A program made the translations under genes and the position numbers. The notes under the pieces are model-generated. The model did not search any database. It had not been told where the DNA came from and was given only the letters and a program-made list of their open reading frames with translations. From the NCBI GenBank assembly GCA_945890485.1, contig CAMDCN010000001.1, positions 1 to 64,000 on the forward strand: 64,000 nucleotides of DNA, given 5' to 3'. Origin of the DNA: Candidatus Sulfopaludibacter sp. SbA3 (GTDB lineage: Bacteria; Acidobacteriota; Terriglobia; Bryobacterales; Bryobacteraceae). Every line of letters starts with the position of its first letter. Within the stretch, counting starts at the first letter, position 1. Shown here piece by piece: positions 49,433 to 58,413 of this stretch.

Positions 49433-51552
49433 CGCTCCGCGGCCGGCTGGCGCAGTTGGCGGTCGATCGCGTCGTAGAGTTCCAGCATTTGCTGGGCGGC
49501 GGCACGGTCGGCTCCGAAGCGGAACCGGTTGTAGGCGTGGGTGAAGCCAGCTACCAGGTTGGCGGTTTCGGAAGGCGGGATTACCCGGGCGAACTCCAGG
49601 GGAGTGTACCAAGACGGTTTGCGCAGATTCTGTTTTTCGAGCAGGTCGAGCAGTTGGCGGTACATCACGGCGGCATCGGACTGTGAGGCTGCGCCAGAAC
49701 TAAGCCGCGTGCGACGGAGGCGTTCCTGACGACGGGTCCGGACCCACGGGGTGAGAACCCTGACGAGTGCGATCAGGACTATGGGAACGAGCAGGTAGAG
49801 ACCGTTGCGTTTAAACCACTCCGTCGCTTTTAGCCGCGCGCGTTGGAGGCGGAGACTCAGCGAGGGGACGGTGGAGTCGGCAAAGCGATTTTGTTCGATG
49901 GCGGAAGCGAGTTTGAACTGCCGTTCCAGGTCGTACTGCATGACCCACTCCTGCCAAAAGAGGTCGGCCGCGTCGATGAGATGGGAGAGGCGCTGGAAGA
50001 GTGCGGCGTGGGTGGGACGGCCACCGGCGGGCGTGGGGTCGAAGGTGGTCCAGCCGTTATTGGGGATCCAGGCTTCGACCCAGCTATGGGCGTCGGAGGC
50101 CGAGATGACATGCCAGCCGGAGACGGGGTTGCGGACGCCGCCTTGGAAGCCGGTGACGACGCGGGCGGGGATGCCCAGGGAGCGAAGCATGACGGCGTGG
50201 GCGGAGGCGAAGTATTCGCAATGGCCGCGGCGGCGGTCGAACAGGAAGTGCGCGATGGGGTCGGCTTGTGCGGATGAGGGCAGTTCGAGGGTGTAGGCGA
50301 GATTGGTCTGGAGCCAGGATTCGAGACGGCGGGCGCGATGCCAATCGTCGGCGTCGTTTTCCGTGAGGGTGCGGGCGAGGTTGGCGATGCGGGGATCGAG
50401 CGGGGGTAGCGAGAGGAGTGTTCGGCGATCTTCCGGTCCAGGCGCAGGTGAGCCATCGCCGTTCGAAGCGTCCAGGAAGCTGGAGGCGGCGTAGCGGAGC
50501 AGGCCATGGTTGTCGCCGATGGCGCGGAGGCCGCCGCTGGAGTGGCGGAGTATTGACGGCAGGTTGGCATCGATGAACTCGGGAACGCCGGCGATGAAGA
50601 GGCTGTCGAGAGCGCTATCGGAGTGCTGTACCTGATACCGCAGCCGCGTACCGTTACGCCGGAGGTGGCCGCGAACGGGCAGGCTAAGCGATCCGAATTG
50701 GAAGCGGAGCAGTTCAGCGCCGCCGCGTTGGGTCCAACGCTGGCCATCGAAGACGGAGAGGGCGGTCCCACGCCATTTGTAGGGCAGAACTTCCGGGGCG
50801 CGGCCTTCGATGCGGATGTGCATCATCGTGCGGCTGGAGGTTTGAATCGTGCCAATATCACCAAGGCGAACGCTGCCGGAGAAGCCGGGCAGGTGGTAGC
50901 GGGAACTGACCAGGTTTTGAAATGCCGCGCGCGCTGTACGGGGCAGGACGAAGAACATGCCCACCGTGAAGAGCAGGATGGCGAAGGCGGCGGTGAGCGT
51001 TGTGGCCAGAAGCCGGGTAGGAAAGCGGGTGTTTCCAAGGGGCAGGGACTGGGGCGCGAATTGTGCGCCGAGGCGGATTTGCCAACTCGCAAACGTCGCG
51101 ACCCCGGCGGCTAGGAACAGGGCGAGGAAAAGAAGGAAGAAGAGACTGGCGGAGAGCAGGGCGGCGGCCAGGAGTTCGGCAAAGGCGATGAGGATGGCAT
51201 AGAGGGCATCTCGATTGGTGACGACGGTGAGGCCCTTAGCAACAGTGAGGAAGCAGATCATGCGCACGGTGGCGGCAAGGAAATCCTGCGAAACGAACCC
51301 ATAGTCGATGGGATAGAAAGCCGCGTAGAGGATGACGGCGGCGTTCGCCCAGGCGGCGGGGAGCTCCAGGCGGCGCTGCCATACGTAGAGTGCGAGACGG
51401 GCGGCAAAGGCCGCACCGGTGATGGTGAGGGTGAACGGATCGAGTTCGCCTGAAGAAGCTAGCGCGAAGTAGCCGCTGAGGAGCATGGCCAGCAGGGCCG
51501 CGTCGAAGAAGCGGTCAACGGCATTGCGGCGTTCCTCGCGGATCAGGGGCAT
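49429..51552 (-). CDS. TgpA-like membrane protein with transglutaminase/cysteine-protease domain
   Basis: A 707-residue inner-membrane protein. The N-terminal half has about six membrane helices (DUF3488-type), then an extracytoplasmic region. The transglutaminase-like domain carries C445 in R-R-G-H-C-E-Y-F-A-S-A, H in S-D-A-H-S-W-V-E-A-W and D in T-T-F-D-P-T-P-A, a full Cys-His-Asp triad. A last membrane helix (L-Y-L-L-V-P-I-V-L-I-A-L-V) and a DUF4129-like tail follow. Such proteins process or crosslink envelope proteins. It lies 3 bases after the lipoprotein gene, consistent with an operon. Confidence 0.9.
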   Translation of the reverse strand: MPLIREERRNAVDRFFDAALLAMLLSGYFALASSGELDPFTLTITGAAFAARLALYVWQRRLELPAAWANAAVILYAAFYPIDYGFVSQDFLAATVRMICFLTVAKGLTVVTNRDALYAILIAFAELLAAALLSASLFFLLFLALFLAAGVATFASWQIRLGAQFAPQSLPLGNTRFPTRLLATTLTAAFAILLFTVGMFFVLPRTARAAFQNLVSSRYHLPGFSGSVRLGDIGTIQTSSRTMMHIRIEGRAPEVLPYKWRGTALSVFDGQRWTQRGGAELLRFQFGSLSLPVRGHLRRNGTRLRYQVQHSDSALDSLFIAGVPEFIDANLPSILRHSSGGLRAIGDNHGLLRYAASSFLDASNGDGSPAPGPEDRRTLLSLPPLDPRIANLARTLTENDADDWHRARRLESWLQTNLAYTLELPSSAQADPIAHFLFDRRRGHCEYFASAHAVMLRSLGIPARVVTGFQGGVRNPVSGWHVISASDAHSWVEAWIPNNGWTTFDPTPAGGRPTHAALFQRLSHLIDAADLFWQEWVMQYDLERQFKLASAIEQNRFADSTVPSLSLRLQRARLKATEWFKRNGLYLLVPIVLIALVRVLTPWVRTRRQERLRRTRLSSGAASQSDAAVMYRQLLDLLEKQNLRKPSWYTPLEFARVIPPSETANLVAGFTHAYNRFRFGADRAAAQQMLELYDAIDRQLRQPAAER

Positions 51553-51555
51553 CGT

Positions 51556-51936
51556 TTAGTTGATGGCCGCCATGACGCCCTCGACGAAGTCGCCGGTGGC
51601 CTGTTCTGGGACGTTCTGCGGAGGGATGACCACAAGGAACGTACCATCGTGGAAAGTGATTTCGCCCGGCGCTTTCTTCCACTTCTGGAGGACTTCGAAG
51701 GCTTCGGTGTTGGAGTTGAAACGGTAGAAATCCGCTGCGACGTCCTGTGGGCCGGAATACGTGGTTCGCCACGATTGCGCGGGTTGGATGGCGAGGGGGA
51801 AGGTTTCGGTTGGAGTGGCCGCGGAGGCCAGGGTCCAACCGCCGCGTACCTGCTTGGGCGGTTCGAGGATAGCGGGTGCGGAGGTGGCGCCGCAACCGGC
51901 GAGGAATACGAGAAGGAGAAGAAGCAGACGCGGCAT
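51556..51936 (-). CDS. small hypothetical lipoprotein
   Basis: A 126-residue lipoprotein: L-L-L-L-L-L-V-F-L-A-G-C (cysteine 15), then a mature beta-rich domain with S-Y-F-like strands (W-T-L-A-S-A-A-T-P and D-G-T-F-L-V-V-I). No family is named. It is directly upstream of the TgpA-like gene and could supply or receive its substrate; that is inference from adjacency only. Confidence 0.7.
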   Translation of the reverse strand: MPRLLLLLLVFLAGCGATSAPAILEPPKQVRGGWTLASAATPTETFPLAIQPAQSWRTTYSGPQDVAADFYRFNSNTEAFEVLQKWKKAPGEITFHDGTFLVVIPPQNVPEQATGDFVEGVMAAIN

Positions 51937-51969
51937 TCCCTAATGTTACTATCGGGAGAACCCAACTTT

Positions 51970-52116
51970 ATGGCGAAGCCCAAGCCGTCCAAGGGCCCAG
52001 CGCCAACCCGCATCACGAAAGACGATCTCAAGGTGGCAGTTCCTTGCCTTGTGCTGATTGTGGGCGCGATTGTGCTGCTTGGCTTACTATTTTCCGCGAT
52101 GTTGAAACCGCGATAG
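51970..52116 (+). CDS. 48-residue single-pass membrane protein
   Basis: A short basic N terminus (M-A-K-P-K-P-S-K-G-P-A-P-T-R) precedes one hydrophobic helix (V-A-V-P-C-L-V-L-I-V-G-A-I-V-L-L-G-L-L-F) and a short basic end. GGGAG lies about 11 bases before the ATG. A longer in-frame extension exists to 51649 but would overlap the lipoprotein gene antisense, so ATG 51970 is preferred. It is immediately before rph and may be cotranscribed. Function unknown. Confidence 0.6.
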   Translation: MAKPKPSKGPAPTRITKDDLKVAVPCLVLIVGAIVLLGLLFSAMLKPR

Positions 52117-52130
52117 GAACTGATTGATTC

Positions 52131-52850
52131 ATGCGTCACGATGCCCGTATGCCGGACCAGATGCGTCCGGTTACGATTGAACCCAACTACCTGATGACCG
52201 CTGAGGGATCAGCGCTCATCAGTGTGGGCTACACCAAGGTGCTGTGCACCGCTTCAGTGGAAGACACAGTGCCGCCGTTCCTGCGGGGCAGCGGCAAAGG
52301 CTGGGTGACCGCCGAATACTCCATGCTGCCGCGCGCGACCGCCACGCGCACGGCCCGCGAAGTGAAGAAGGGCCGAGAGAGCGGCCGGACCATGGAGATT
52401 CAGCGACTGATTGGCCGGGCGTTGCGCAGTGTCGTTGACCTGCCCGCGTTGGGCGAACGTAGCGTGCTGATTGATTGCGATGTGCTGCAGGCCGATGGGG
52501 GGACGCGGACAGCCTCCATCACCGGTGCATTTGTGGCGCTCGGATTGGCGATGCAAAAGCTTGTGGCTGGAGGCATGGTGAAACGGAATCCGATTCGTCA
52601 CTACGTCGCGGCGACGAGCGTGGGAATCGTGGATGGCACGCCGATGCTGGACCTCTGTTACGAGGAGGATTCGGCGGCCCATGTGGACATGAACGTTGTG
52701 ATGACCAGCGGCGGCCGGTTTGTCGAACTGCAGGCGACCGCGGAGCAGGAAGATTTCGATGACAGCCAATTGGGCGCGCTGATAGGGCTCGGGCGTAAGG
52801 GCGTTAGCGAGTTGATTACGCTGCAACGACAGTTTGTGACGCTGCCGTGA
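52131..52850 (+). CDS. rph: ribonuclease PH
   Basis: A 239-residue phosphate-dependent 3-prime exoribonuclease that trims tRNA precursors. Family signatures are [65 protein letters not shown] and D-M-N-V-V-M-T. It forms a hexameric ring in the cytoplasm. The stop overlaps the start of the next gene (GTGA), as is common for rph-rdgB pairs. Confidence 0.95.
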   Translation: MRHDARMPDQMRPVTIEPNYLMTAEGSALISVGYTKVLCTASVEDTVPPFLRGSGKGWVTAEYSMLPRATATRTAREVKKGRESGRTMEIQRLIGRALRSVVDLPALGERSVLIDCDVLQADGGTRTASITGAFVALGLAMQKLVAGGMVKRNPIRHYVAATSVGIVDGTPMLDLCYEEDSAAHVDMNVVMTSGGRFVELQATAEQEDFDDSQLGALIGLGRKGVSELITLQRQFVTLP

Positions 52851-53449
52851 TTATCCGTTGCGCGACAACCAATTCGGGCAAGCTGCGCGAGTTCGGCTTG
52901 ATTTTTGCGCACTATGGCCGGGGGCGTTTGCACCTGGAGCCGCTGGCCGGGTTGGGGACGATTCCTGCGCCCGAAGAGACCGGGGCGACGTTTGTTGAGA
53001 ACGCGGCGCTGAAGGCCTGTTACTACTCGTCGTTCACGGATGATCTACTGTTCGCGGACGACTCCGGGTTGGCGGTAGACGCCCTCGATGGCGCTCCAGG
53101 CGTTTTCTCTGCGCGTTTTGCTGGGCCCAATGCTTCCGACGCGGACAACAATATCAAGGTGCTGGAGGCGCTAGCGGGCGAGGACGACCGCACGGCGCGG
53201 TTCGTCTGTTCGATTGCTTTGGCCCAGAAAGGGAAATTGCTGGGGACGTTTACCGATGACGTGGTGGGTAGCCTGTTAGAGGAAGAGCGGGGACCGTATG
53301 GGTTTGGCTACGATCCCTTGTTCTTCTACGAGCCGTTCGACGGGACGTTTGGCGAGACGGAGCCGGAGCGCAAGTTGCTCGTGAGCCACCGGGGGAAGGC
53401 GTTGGCGAGGTTGATTCGCGAATTGTTGAGCCAGTCGGCTATACAATAG
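52847..53449 (+). CDS. rdgB: XTP/dITP diphosphatase (RdgB/HAM1 family)
   Basis: A 200-residue nucleotide-pool cleaning enzyme that hydrolyses dITP, XTP and similar to monophosphates. The start is GTG, overlapping the rph stop. It has [50 protein letters not shown] and [13 protein letters not shown]. Length matches the family. The rph-rdgB order is conserved in many bacteria. Confidence 0.95.
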   Translation: MIIRCATTNSGKLREFGLIFAHYGRGRLHLEPLAGLGTIPAPEETGATFVENAALKACYYSSFTDDLLFADDSGLAVDALDGAPGVFSARFAGPNASDADNNIKVLEALAGEDDRTARFVCSIALAQKGKLLGTFTDDVVGSLLEEERGPYGFGYDPLFFYEPFDGTFGETEPERKLLVSHRGKALARLIRELLSQSAIQ

Positions 53450-53454
53450 CGGCG

Positions 53455-54858
53455 ATGACTCGTCGACAGGTATTGGGTTCGCTGGCCGGTGCGGCCTTGG
53501 CGCAGGGGCCGGAGCGGCCGAATGTGGTGTTGATCCTCTCGGACGACCACTCCCAGCGCGACTTGGGTGTTTCCGGAAACGCGGCGATCAAGACTCCCAA
53601 CCTGGACCGGTTTGCGGGGCAGGGGATGCGGTTTACAAGGGCCTTTACGGCGGCGCCGCAGTGCGTGCCGTCTCGGACGGCCTACCTGACAGGGCGCTCG
53701 CCGGTGGCTGCGCGGATGGGCCGGTTCAACTCGCCGCTGCCGCGCGACGTGAAGGTGTTTCCAGAGTACCTGCGGGCCGCCGGATACTTCACGGGCGTGT
53801 GCCGGCGCAGCTACCATTTGGACGGCGCGCCGGGGTTGAAGGGGACCGATACCAACGCGATTTATGAGCGGCATGCGTTGCGGTCGTTCCATGAGCGGCT
53901 GGACTTTGTGGATCGGACCGGGAACCCGCGGACGAAGACGCCAGAGATTCTCGATCAGTTCTTCGCGAAAGCACCTGCGGGGAAGCCGTTCTTTCTGTGG
54001 GTGAACTTCAACGACCCGCATCATCCCTGGGACAAGCTCGGCACGCATGATCCGAAAGAGGTGCCGGTGCCGGCGCATATGCCCGACCTGCCGGGCGTGC
54101 GGGAAGACATCGCGCGCCACTACGACGAGATCAGCCGGATGGACGAGGAGTTCCAATGGGTCCTCGATGCGTTGGCCAAACGCGGGCTGGACAAGAACAC
54201 GATCGTGATTTTCGCAGGAGACAACGGGCAGGCGTTGCCGCATGGCAAAGGATCGTTGTATGACGCCGGACTGAACGTGCCGATGCTGGTTCGGTGGCCG
54301 GGCCGGGTGGCGGCCGGACGGGTCTCCGCGGAGTTGATTTCGGGCGAGGACTTGGCGCCCACGGTGTTGGAGGCTATTGGGCTTCCGGTACCGAAGGACA
54401 TGTCGGGAAAGAGCTTTTTGAGCCATCTGCGCGGAGCGGCGGCCGGTCCGCGGCAGTACATCTTTGGGGCGCGGCTGCACCATGGGAATGCGCCGTTTAC
54501 CGAGACGACGCGAGCGTCAACATTTGACCTGTCGCGCTGTGTGCGGTCCAAACGGTACAAGCTGATTTATAACTGCACGCCGCAGATGGAATATTCCCCG
54601 GTGGATTCGGCGCGCGATCCCGGCTGGACGCAAATTGTGGCGGCGCATCAGGCCGGTACGTTGAGCGCCAAACATGAGCAAGCGTACTTCGGCAAGCGGC
54701 GGGTGATTGAGCTGTATGATCTGGACGCCGATCCGACGGAGTTGGAAAACCTGGCCGGGCGACCGGAGTTAGCGAAGGTGGAGCGGGAGCTGAAAGTCGC
54801 TTTGGCCGAGAAGATGATTCTCGATTACGACTTTCTGCCCCCGCCGATTAACGACTAA
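53455..54858 (+). CDS. arylsulfatase-family hydrolase
   Basis: A 467-residue sulfatase with a short signal (T-R-R-Q-V-L-G-S-L-A-G-A-A-L-A-Q). Metal-binding D30-D31 is in L-I-L-S-D-D-H-S. The formylglycine-forming motif is C70-V-P-S-R-T-A-Y-L-T-G, so the enzyme should be activated by a formylglycine-generating enzyme. Other landmarks are D-D-P-H-H-P-W (written N-D-P-H-H-P-W here) and G-D-N-G-Q-A-L-P-H-G-K-G. It probably desulfates a polysaccharide. TACAAT lies 7 bases before the ATG. Confidence 0.9.
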   Translation: MTRRQVLGSLAGAALAQGPERPNVVLILSDDHSQRDLGVSGNAAIKTPNLDRFAGQGMRFTRAFTAAPQCVPSRTAYLTGRSPVAARMGRFNSPLPRDVKVFPEYLRAAGYFTGVCRRSYHLDGAPGLKGTDTNAIYERHALRSFHERLDFVDRTGNPRTKTPEILDQFFAKAPAGKPFFLWVNFNDPHHPWDKLGTHDPKEVPVPAHMPDLPGVREDIARHYDEISRMDEEFQWVLDALAKRGLDKNTIVIFAGDNGQALPHGKGSLYDAGLNVPMLVRWPGRVAAGRVSAELISGEDLAPTVLEAIGLPVPKDMSGKSFLSHLRGAAAGPRQYIFGARLHHGNAPFTETTRASTFDLSRCVRSKRYKLIYNCTPQMEYSPVDSARDPGWTQIVAAHQAGTLSAKHEQAYFGKRRVIELYDLDADPTELENLAGRPELAKVERELKVALAEKMILDYDFLPPPIND

Positions 54859-55386
54859 CTACTGATACCGCTGCCAGGCGAGGAAGGCGGAGATGGTTTT
54901 GCCATCGATGATCTTGCCGGATTGGATCATGGAATCGACTTCGGCCACCGTGAACCACTTCGATTCAATGCGCTCATCGTCCATGAATTGGGTTGGCCCG
55001 GCTTTGAGTTCGGACGCCACGAAGATGTTCATCTTTTCGGCCACGAAGCCGGGGCTCATGTAGAGGCTGAACAGCTTCTTCCACTTTTTGGCCGTATAAC
55101 CGGTCTCTTCGCGCAGTTCGCGTTTGGCGGCTTGGAGCGGAGTCTCGCCTTCGTCCATGCGGCCGGCCGGGATCTCCCAAAGATAGTTCGAGGCCGGGAG
55201 GCGATACTGCTTGGCGAGGAGGATGCGACCTTGGTCATCCACCGGCATAACAACGGCGCTGCCGATGTGCTGAATGATGGCGCGCTTGATCTCGAAGCCC
55301 TCGGGGTCGATGGCCGTATCTTCAGTAACCCAGAAGATCGGGGTGCGGAGTAGCTCTTTGCTACTAATGATTTTCATTTTGCCCAT
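54859..55386 (-). CDS. NUDIX hydrolase, ADP-ribose pyrophosphatase-like
   Basis: A 175-residue protein. The Nudix box [22 protein letters not shown] is complete (G-x5-E-x7-R-E-U-x-E-E-x-G). The preceding [13 protein letters not shown] and following [11 protein letters not shown] fit ADP-ribose pyrophosphatases. ATG 55386 and ATG 55377 are both possible; the second forms ATGA with the PolX stop. It follows polX in an operon and its stop abuts the convergent sulfatase stop. Confidence 0.9.
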   Translation of the reverse strand: MGKMKIISSKELLRTPIFWVTEDTAIDPEGFEIKRAIIQHIGSAVVMPVDDQGRILLAKQYRLPASNYLWEIPAGRMDEGETPLQAAKRELREETGYTAKKWKKLFSLYMSPGFVAEKMNIFVASELKAGPTQFMDDERIESKWFTVAEVDSMIQSGKIIDGKTISAFLAWQRYQ

Positions 55387-57086
55387 GATGAGATGAATTC
55401 TTCATAGGGTAGCGTGTTCAGGACGTCCGCCTTGGTGAGCCAGCCGCGACGGGCCATTTTGACGCCGTATTTCATGTTTTCGAGATGGCGCGGATGGTGG
55501 GCATCGGTCGAGATCGTGAAACGGACTCCCTTCGATTTCGCGATGCGGAGTAGCGTGGCGTGGAGGTCGAGGCGCTCCGGGCTGGCGTTGAGTTCCATGG
55601 CAATGCCGCGCTTGGCGGCGGCAGCGGCGACGGTTTCAAAGTCATAAACGAAGGCGTCGCGATGGAGCAGGACGCGGCCGGTGGGATGGCCGATGGTCTT
55701 GACGTAGGGGTTTTCAAGACAGGCGAGATAGCGGTCCGTCATCTCTTCGCGCGAGAGGTTCATGTAGCTGTGGACGCTGGCGACGACGAAATCGAGCGAG
55801 GCGAGGGCTTCGTCGTCGAGGTCCATGCGGCCGTCCTTGAGAATGTCGCATTCGATGCCGCTGAGGACGCGGATGCCGAGCGCGTCGTGGTCGAGAGCGC
55901 GGACGCGGGCAGCGAAATCGAGCGTCCGCTTTTCGTCGAGGCCGTTGGCCATCGCGAGGGCCTTCGAATGGTCGGTGATGGCGATGTACTCGCGGCCGAG
56001 GGCGCGAGCGGCGGCGGCCATCTCTTCGAGCGTGGCGCGGCCGTCGGATTCGCGGGTGTGCATGTGGATGTCACCGCGGATGTCGGCGAGTTCGAGCAGC
56101 GTGGGAACGGGCGCATCGAGTTCGCCCTGGTTCTCGCGCATTTCGGGAGGAATGAAGGGCAGGCCGAGAGCGGCGTAAATGCCCTCTTCGGTTTCGCCGG
56201 CGACGCGGGATTCGTCGTCGAGGCGGAAGAGGCCATACTCGTTCAGCGACAGGCCCTGCTTCAACGCGCGTTGGCGGAGGGCGACGTTGTGCTCCTTCGA
56301 GCCAGTGAAGTACTGCATCGCCGCGCCGAAGCTTTCGGCCGGAAGGGCGCGGACGTCGACCTGGAGGCCTTCAACGCCGACGCGGGCGCTGGCTTTGTTC
56401 TCGCCATGGCCAAGCACCTCGCTGACCTTCGGGTGGGCGACGAAGCGGTCGAGCGCGGCTTGGGCGCCGGGGCCGGTGACGAGCAGGTCGAGGTCGCCGA
56501 CCGTTTCCTTCCCGCGGCGAAAGCTGCCGGCGGGAGTGACCTTTTCGACGCCGGGGGTGGCCGCGAGGTAGGCCGTAAGTTCGGCGGCCATGGCATCGGC
56601 GAAGTTGAGCAGATACCGGCCGGCGCTTTTGCGGTATTGTTCGATGCCGCGCAGAATCTTCTCTTCGTGCTTGGCGCCCAGGCGCGGGAGGGTGCGGATC
56701 TTCTGCTCCTTGCAGGCGCGTTCGAGGTCTTCGAGCGTGGTGATGCGGAGGGCTTCGATGAGCAGGGCGATGGTCTTGGGGCCAAGCCCCTGGATGTGGA
56801 GCATCTCGAGCGCGGTGGGCGGATAGCGTTCGAGGAGTTCGTCACGGCGGTCAAACGAGCCGCGAGTTTCGATCTCGTCGATGACGCCGGCGATGCCCTT
56901 GCCGATGCCGGGGATGTCGGTCAGCTTGCGGGCCGGGTCCGTGCGGACGGAGGCGAGGCGTTCGCCGTAGCCTTCGATGACCGCGGCCGCGTTGCGGTAA
57001 CTGCGAATGCGGAAGCCGTCTTCGGCGGCGATCTCCATCAGGTCGGCGGTCTCGCTGAGGAGCTTGGCGATCTCGATATTCTCCAT
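55374..57086 (-). CDS. polX: DNA polymerase X family with PHP domain
   Basis: A 570-residue repair polymerase. The N-terminal helix-hairpin-helix domain has [12 protein letters not shown] and [12 protein letters not shown]. The polymerase palm has [17 protein letters not shown] with its catalytic Asp pair, and Q-V-D-V-R-A-L with the third. From about residue 335 a PHP exonuclease domain has [24 protein letters not shown] and S-T-D-A-H-H-P. ATG 57086 starts the HhH region; the longer open frame runs into the divergent gene. Confidence 0.93.
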   Translation of the reverse strand: MENIEIAKLLSETADLMEIAAEDGFRIRSYRNAAAVIEGYGERLASVRTDPARKLTDIPGIGKGIAGVIDEIETRGSFDRRDELLERYPPTALEMLHIQGLGPKTIALLIEALRITTLEDLERACKEQKIRTLPRLGAKHEEKILRGIEQYRKSAGRYLLNFADAMAAELTAYLAATPGVEKVTPAGSFRRGKETVGDLDLLVTGPGAQAALDRFVAHPKVSEVLGHGENKASARVGVEGLQVDVRALPAESFGAAMQYFTGSKEHNVALRQRALKQGLSLNEYGLFRLDDESRVAGETEEGIYAALGLPFIPPEMRENQGELDAPVPTLLELADIRGDIHMHTRESDGRATLEEMAAAARALGREYIAITDHSKALAMANGLDEKRTLDFAARVRALDHDALGIRVLSGIECDILKDGRMDLDDEALASLDFVVASVHSYMNLSREEMTDRYLACLENPYVKTIGHPTGRVLLHRDAFVYDFETVAAAAAKRGIAMELNASPERLDLHATLLRIAKSKGVRFTISTDAHHPRHLENMKYGVKMARRGWLTKADVLNTLPYEEFISSWAK

Positions 57087-57116
57087 AGCAAATATTGTCT
57101 GATAAGCTAACGGATC
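57087..57116. promoter_or_regulatory. very short divergent start region (polX / DUF1080)
   Basis: Only 30 bases separate the two ATGs. On the minus strand GACAAT ends 7 bases from the polX ATG, and on the plus strand TAAGCT ends 8 bases from the DUF1080 ATG. There is no space for two normal promoters with leaders, so transcription must start almost at each ATG or the promoters overlap the opposite coding regions. Confidence 0.4.
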
Positions 57117-57917
57117 ATGAAGAAGTTCTTTGCCACCTTCGTAGTTCTGGCCGCGCTGGCGAGCGCGCAAAAGCCTAATACCGCGGTGACCGGTTACACG
57201 GATACACCCGAAATTCCGGGGCAGAAATGGAAAGTTCACGATGCGAACCGGCCGAAGCCGGTGGTGGTGACGCCGGGCGCGAAGCTGGGCGATCCGCCTT
57301 CGGACGCGATCATCCTTTTTGACGGGAAGGACCTGTCGAAGTGGAACTTTCCGGGCAAACGCGGCAAACCGGGGCAACCGTGGAAAGTGGAGAACGGATA
57401 CTTCGAGATCGTGCCGGGTTCGGGCGAGGCGGTGACGAAAGACAAGTTCGGCGATATGCAATTGCATATCGAGTACATGCAACTGCCGGGGAATACGAAG
57501 TTGGGCCAGAACCGTGGCAACAGCGGCGTGCTGATAATGAACCGCTATGAGATCCAGGTGCTCGATAGCTACGGCGACCCGACCTACGCCGATGGGCAGG
57601 CGGGAGCCATTTATGGCCAATGGCCGCCGATGGTGAATCCGATCCGCAAGCCGGGCGAATGGAACGCCTACGACATCATTTTCGAAGCGCCAAAGTTTGA
57701 GGGCGAGAAGCTGGTGAAGCCGCCGTATGTGACGGTGATTTTTAATGGCGTGTTGGTGCAGCACAGGAAGGAGATCACCGGGCCGATGGCGCATCGGGTC
57801 AACCTGCCGTTCAAGGCGCATGAGGCCGAAGAGCCGTTGGGCCTGCAGGACCACAACGAATTCGTGCGTTTCCGGAACGTTTGGGCTCGTAAGCTGCAAG
57901 GCTACGACCGGAAATAG
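57117..57917 (+). CDS. secreted DUF1080 protein (3-keto-disaccharide hydrolase family)
   Basis: A 266-residue exported protein with signal M-K-K-F-F-A-T-F-V-V-L-A-A-L-A-S-A-Q. After a Pro-rich stretch, the DUF1080 concanavalin fold starts at I-I-L-F-D-G-K-D-L-S-K-W-N and continues W-K-V-E-N-G-Y-F-E-I-V-P-G-S-G, D-M-Q-L-H-I-E-Y and N-S-G-V-L-I-M-N-R-Y-E-I-Q-V-L-D-S-Y. Likely acts on (keto-)glycosides in the periplasm. It is shorter than the copy at 42350 because it lacks the extra beta domain. Confidence 0.88.
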   Translation: MKKFFATFVVLAALASAQKPNTAVTGYTDTPEIPGQKWKVHDANRPKPVVVTPGAKLGDPPSDAIILFDGKDLSKWNFPGKRGKPGQPWKVENGYFEIVPGSGEAVTKDKFGDMQLHIEYMQLPGNTKLGQNRGNSGVLIMNRYEIQVLDSYGDPTYADGQAGAIYGQWPPMVNPIRKPGEWNAYDIIFEAPKFEGEKLVKPPYVTVIFNGVLVQHRKEITGPMAHRVNLPFKAHEAEEPLGLQDHNEFVRFRNVWARKLQGYDRK

Positions 57918-57920
57918 CCG

Positions 57921-58409
57921 ATGGCCACAGCTGAGGATTTTGCGGAAGTAGAGTGGGCGGTGGTGTGCGATGCCGCCCATGGCGCGGGGTTGGCCATGAT
58001 GCTCGTGGGGAGCAGCGGCTTGGTCGGCTCTATGAATGAAATGCTGGTGGCAGGACGGACCGCGGCCAACGCGGCACAACACGAGAATGAGTTGATCCGG
58101 GCGATTTGCACGCCGGAGGCGATGCGCGCGATGCAATCGCGGGTGGCCGATGTGCTGTCAGCCGAGCGCGGGCAGGATCCGCGACTGGCGCTGCGCGAGA
58201 AGTCCGTGGGGTGGTTGCAGGAAGCGGTGGTGGTGCTGCAGAAAAAGGCGGCGGGAGACCTGGCGGCTTATCGGGACTGGGTGCTGGGTTTTGCGAGCGA
58301 TATTGCGAATGCGGGGAGCGAGGGTGGATTGCTAGGCATGCGGGGTGAAAGGGTGAGCGCGGAGGAGGCCAAGTTTCTGGCCGCCATCCGCGCGGTGTTT
58401 GCCGAGTGA
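57921..58409 (+). CDS. hypothetical helical protein
   Basis: A 162-residue soluble protein, almost all helix, with Ala/Glu-rich repeats (M-A-T-A-E-D-F-A-E-V-E-W-A-V-V-C-D-A-A-H-G-A-G-L-A and G-D-L-A-A-Y-R-D-W-V-L-G-F-A-S-D-I-A). No family is recognised. It starts 3 bases after the DUF1080 stop, so it is likely cotranscribed. Its stop is 4 bases from the convergent GH88 gene. Confidence 0.6.
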   Translation: MATAEDFAEVEWAVVCDAAHGAGLAMMLVGSSGLVGSMNEMLVAGRTAANAAQHENELIRAICTPEAMRAMQSRVADVLSAERGQDPRLALREKSVGWLQEAVVVLQKKAAGDLAAYRDWVLGFASDIANAGSEGGLLGMRGERVSAEEAKFLAAIRAVFAE

Positions 58410-58413
58410 GCCG

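Noticed and set aside
55560-57110. 516-residue open frame on the plus strand
   Set aside because: Antisense shadow of polX; composition is Gly/Ala/Val/Asp-rich, as expected for the opposite frame of a GC-rich gene.
57087-58136. 350-residue N-terminal extension of polX
   Set aside because: It is antisense to the DUF1080 gene and the usual PolX length is reached from ATG 57086.
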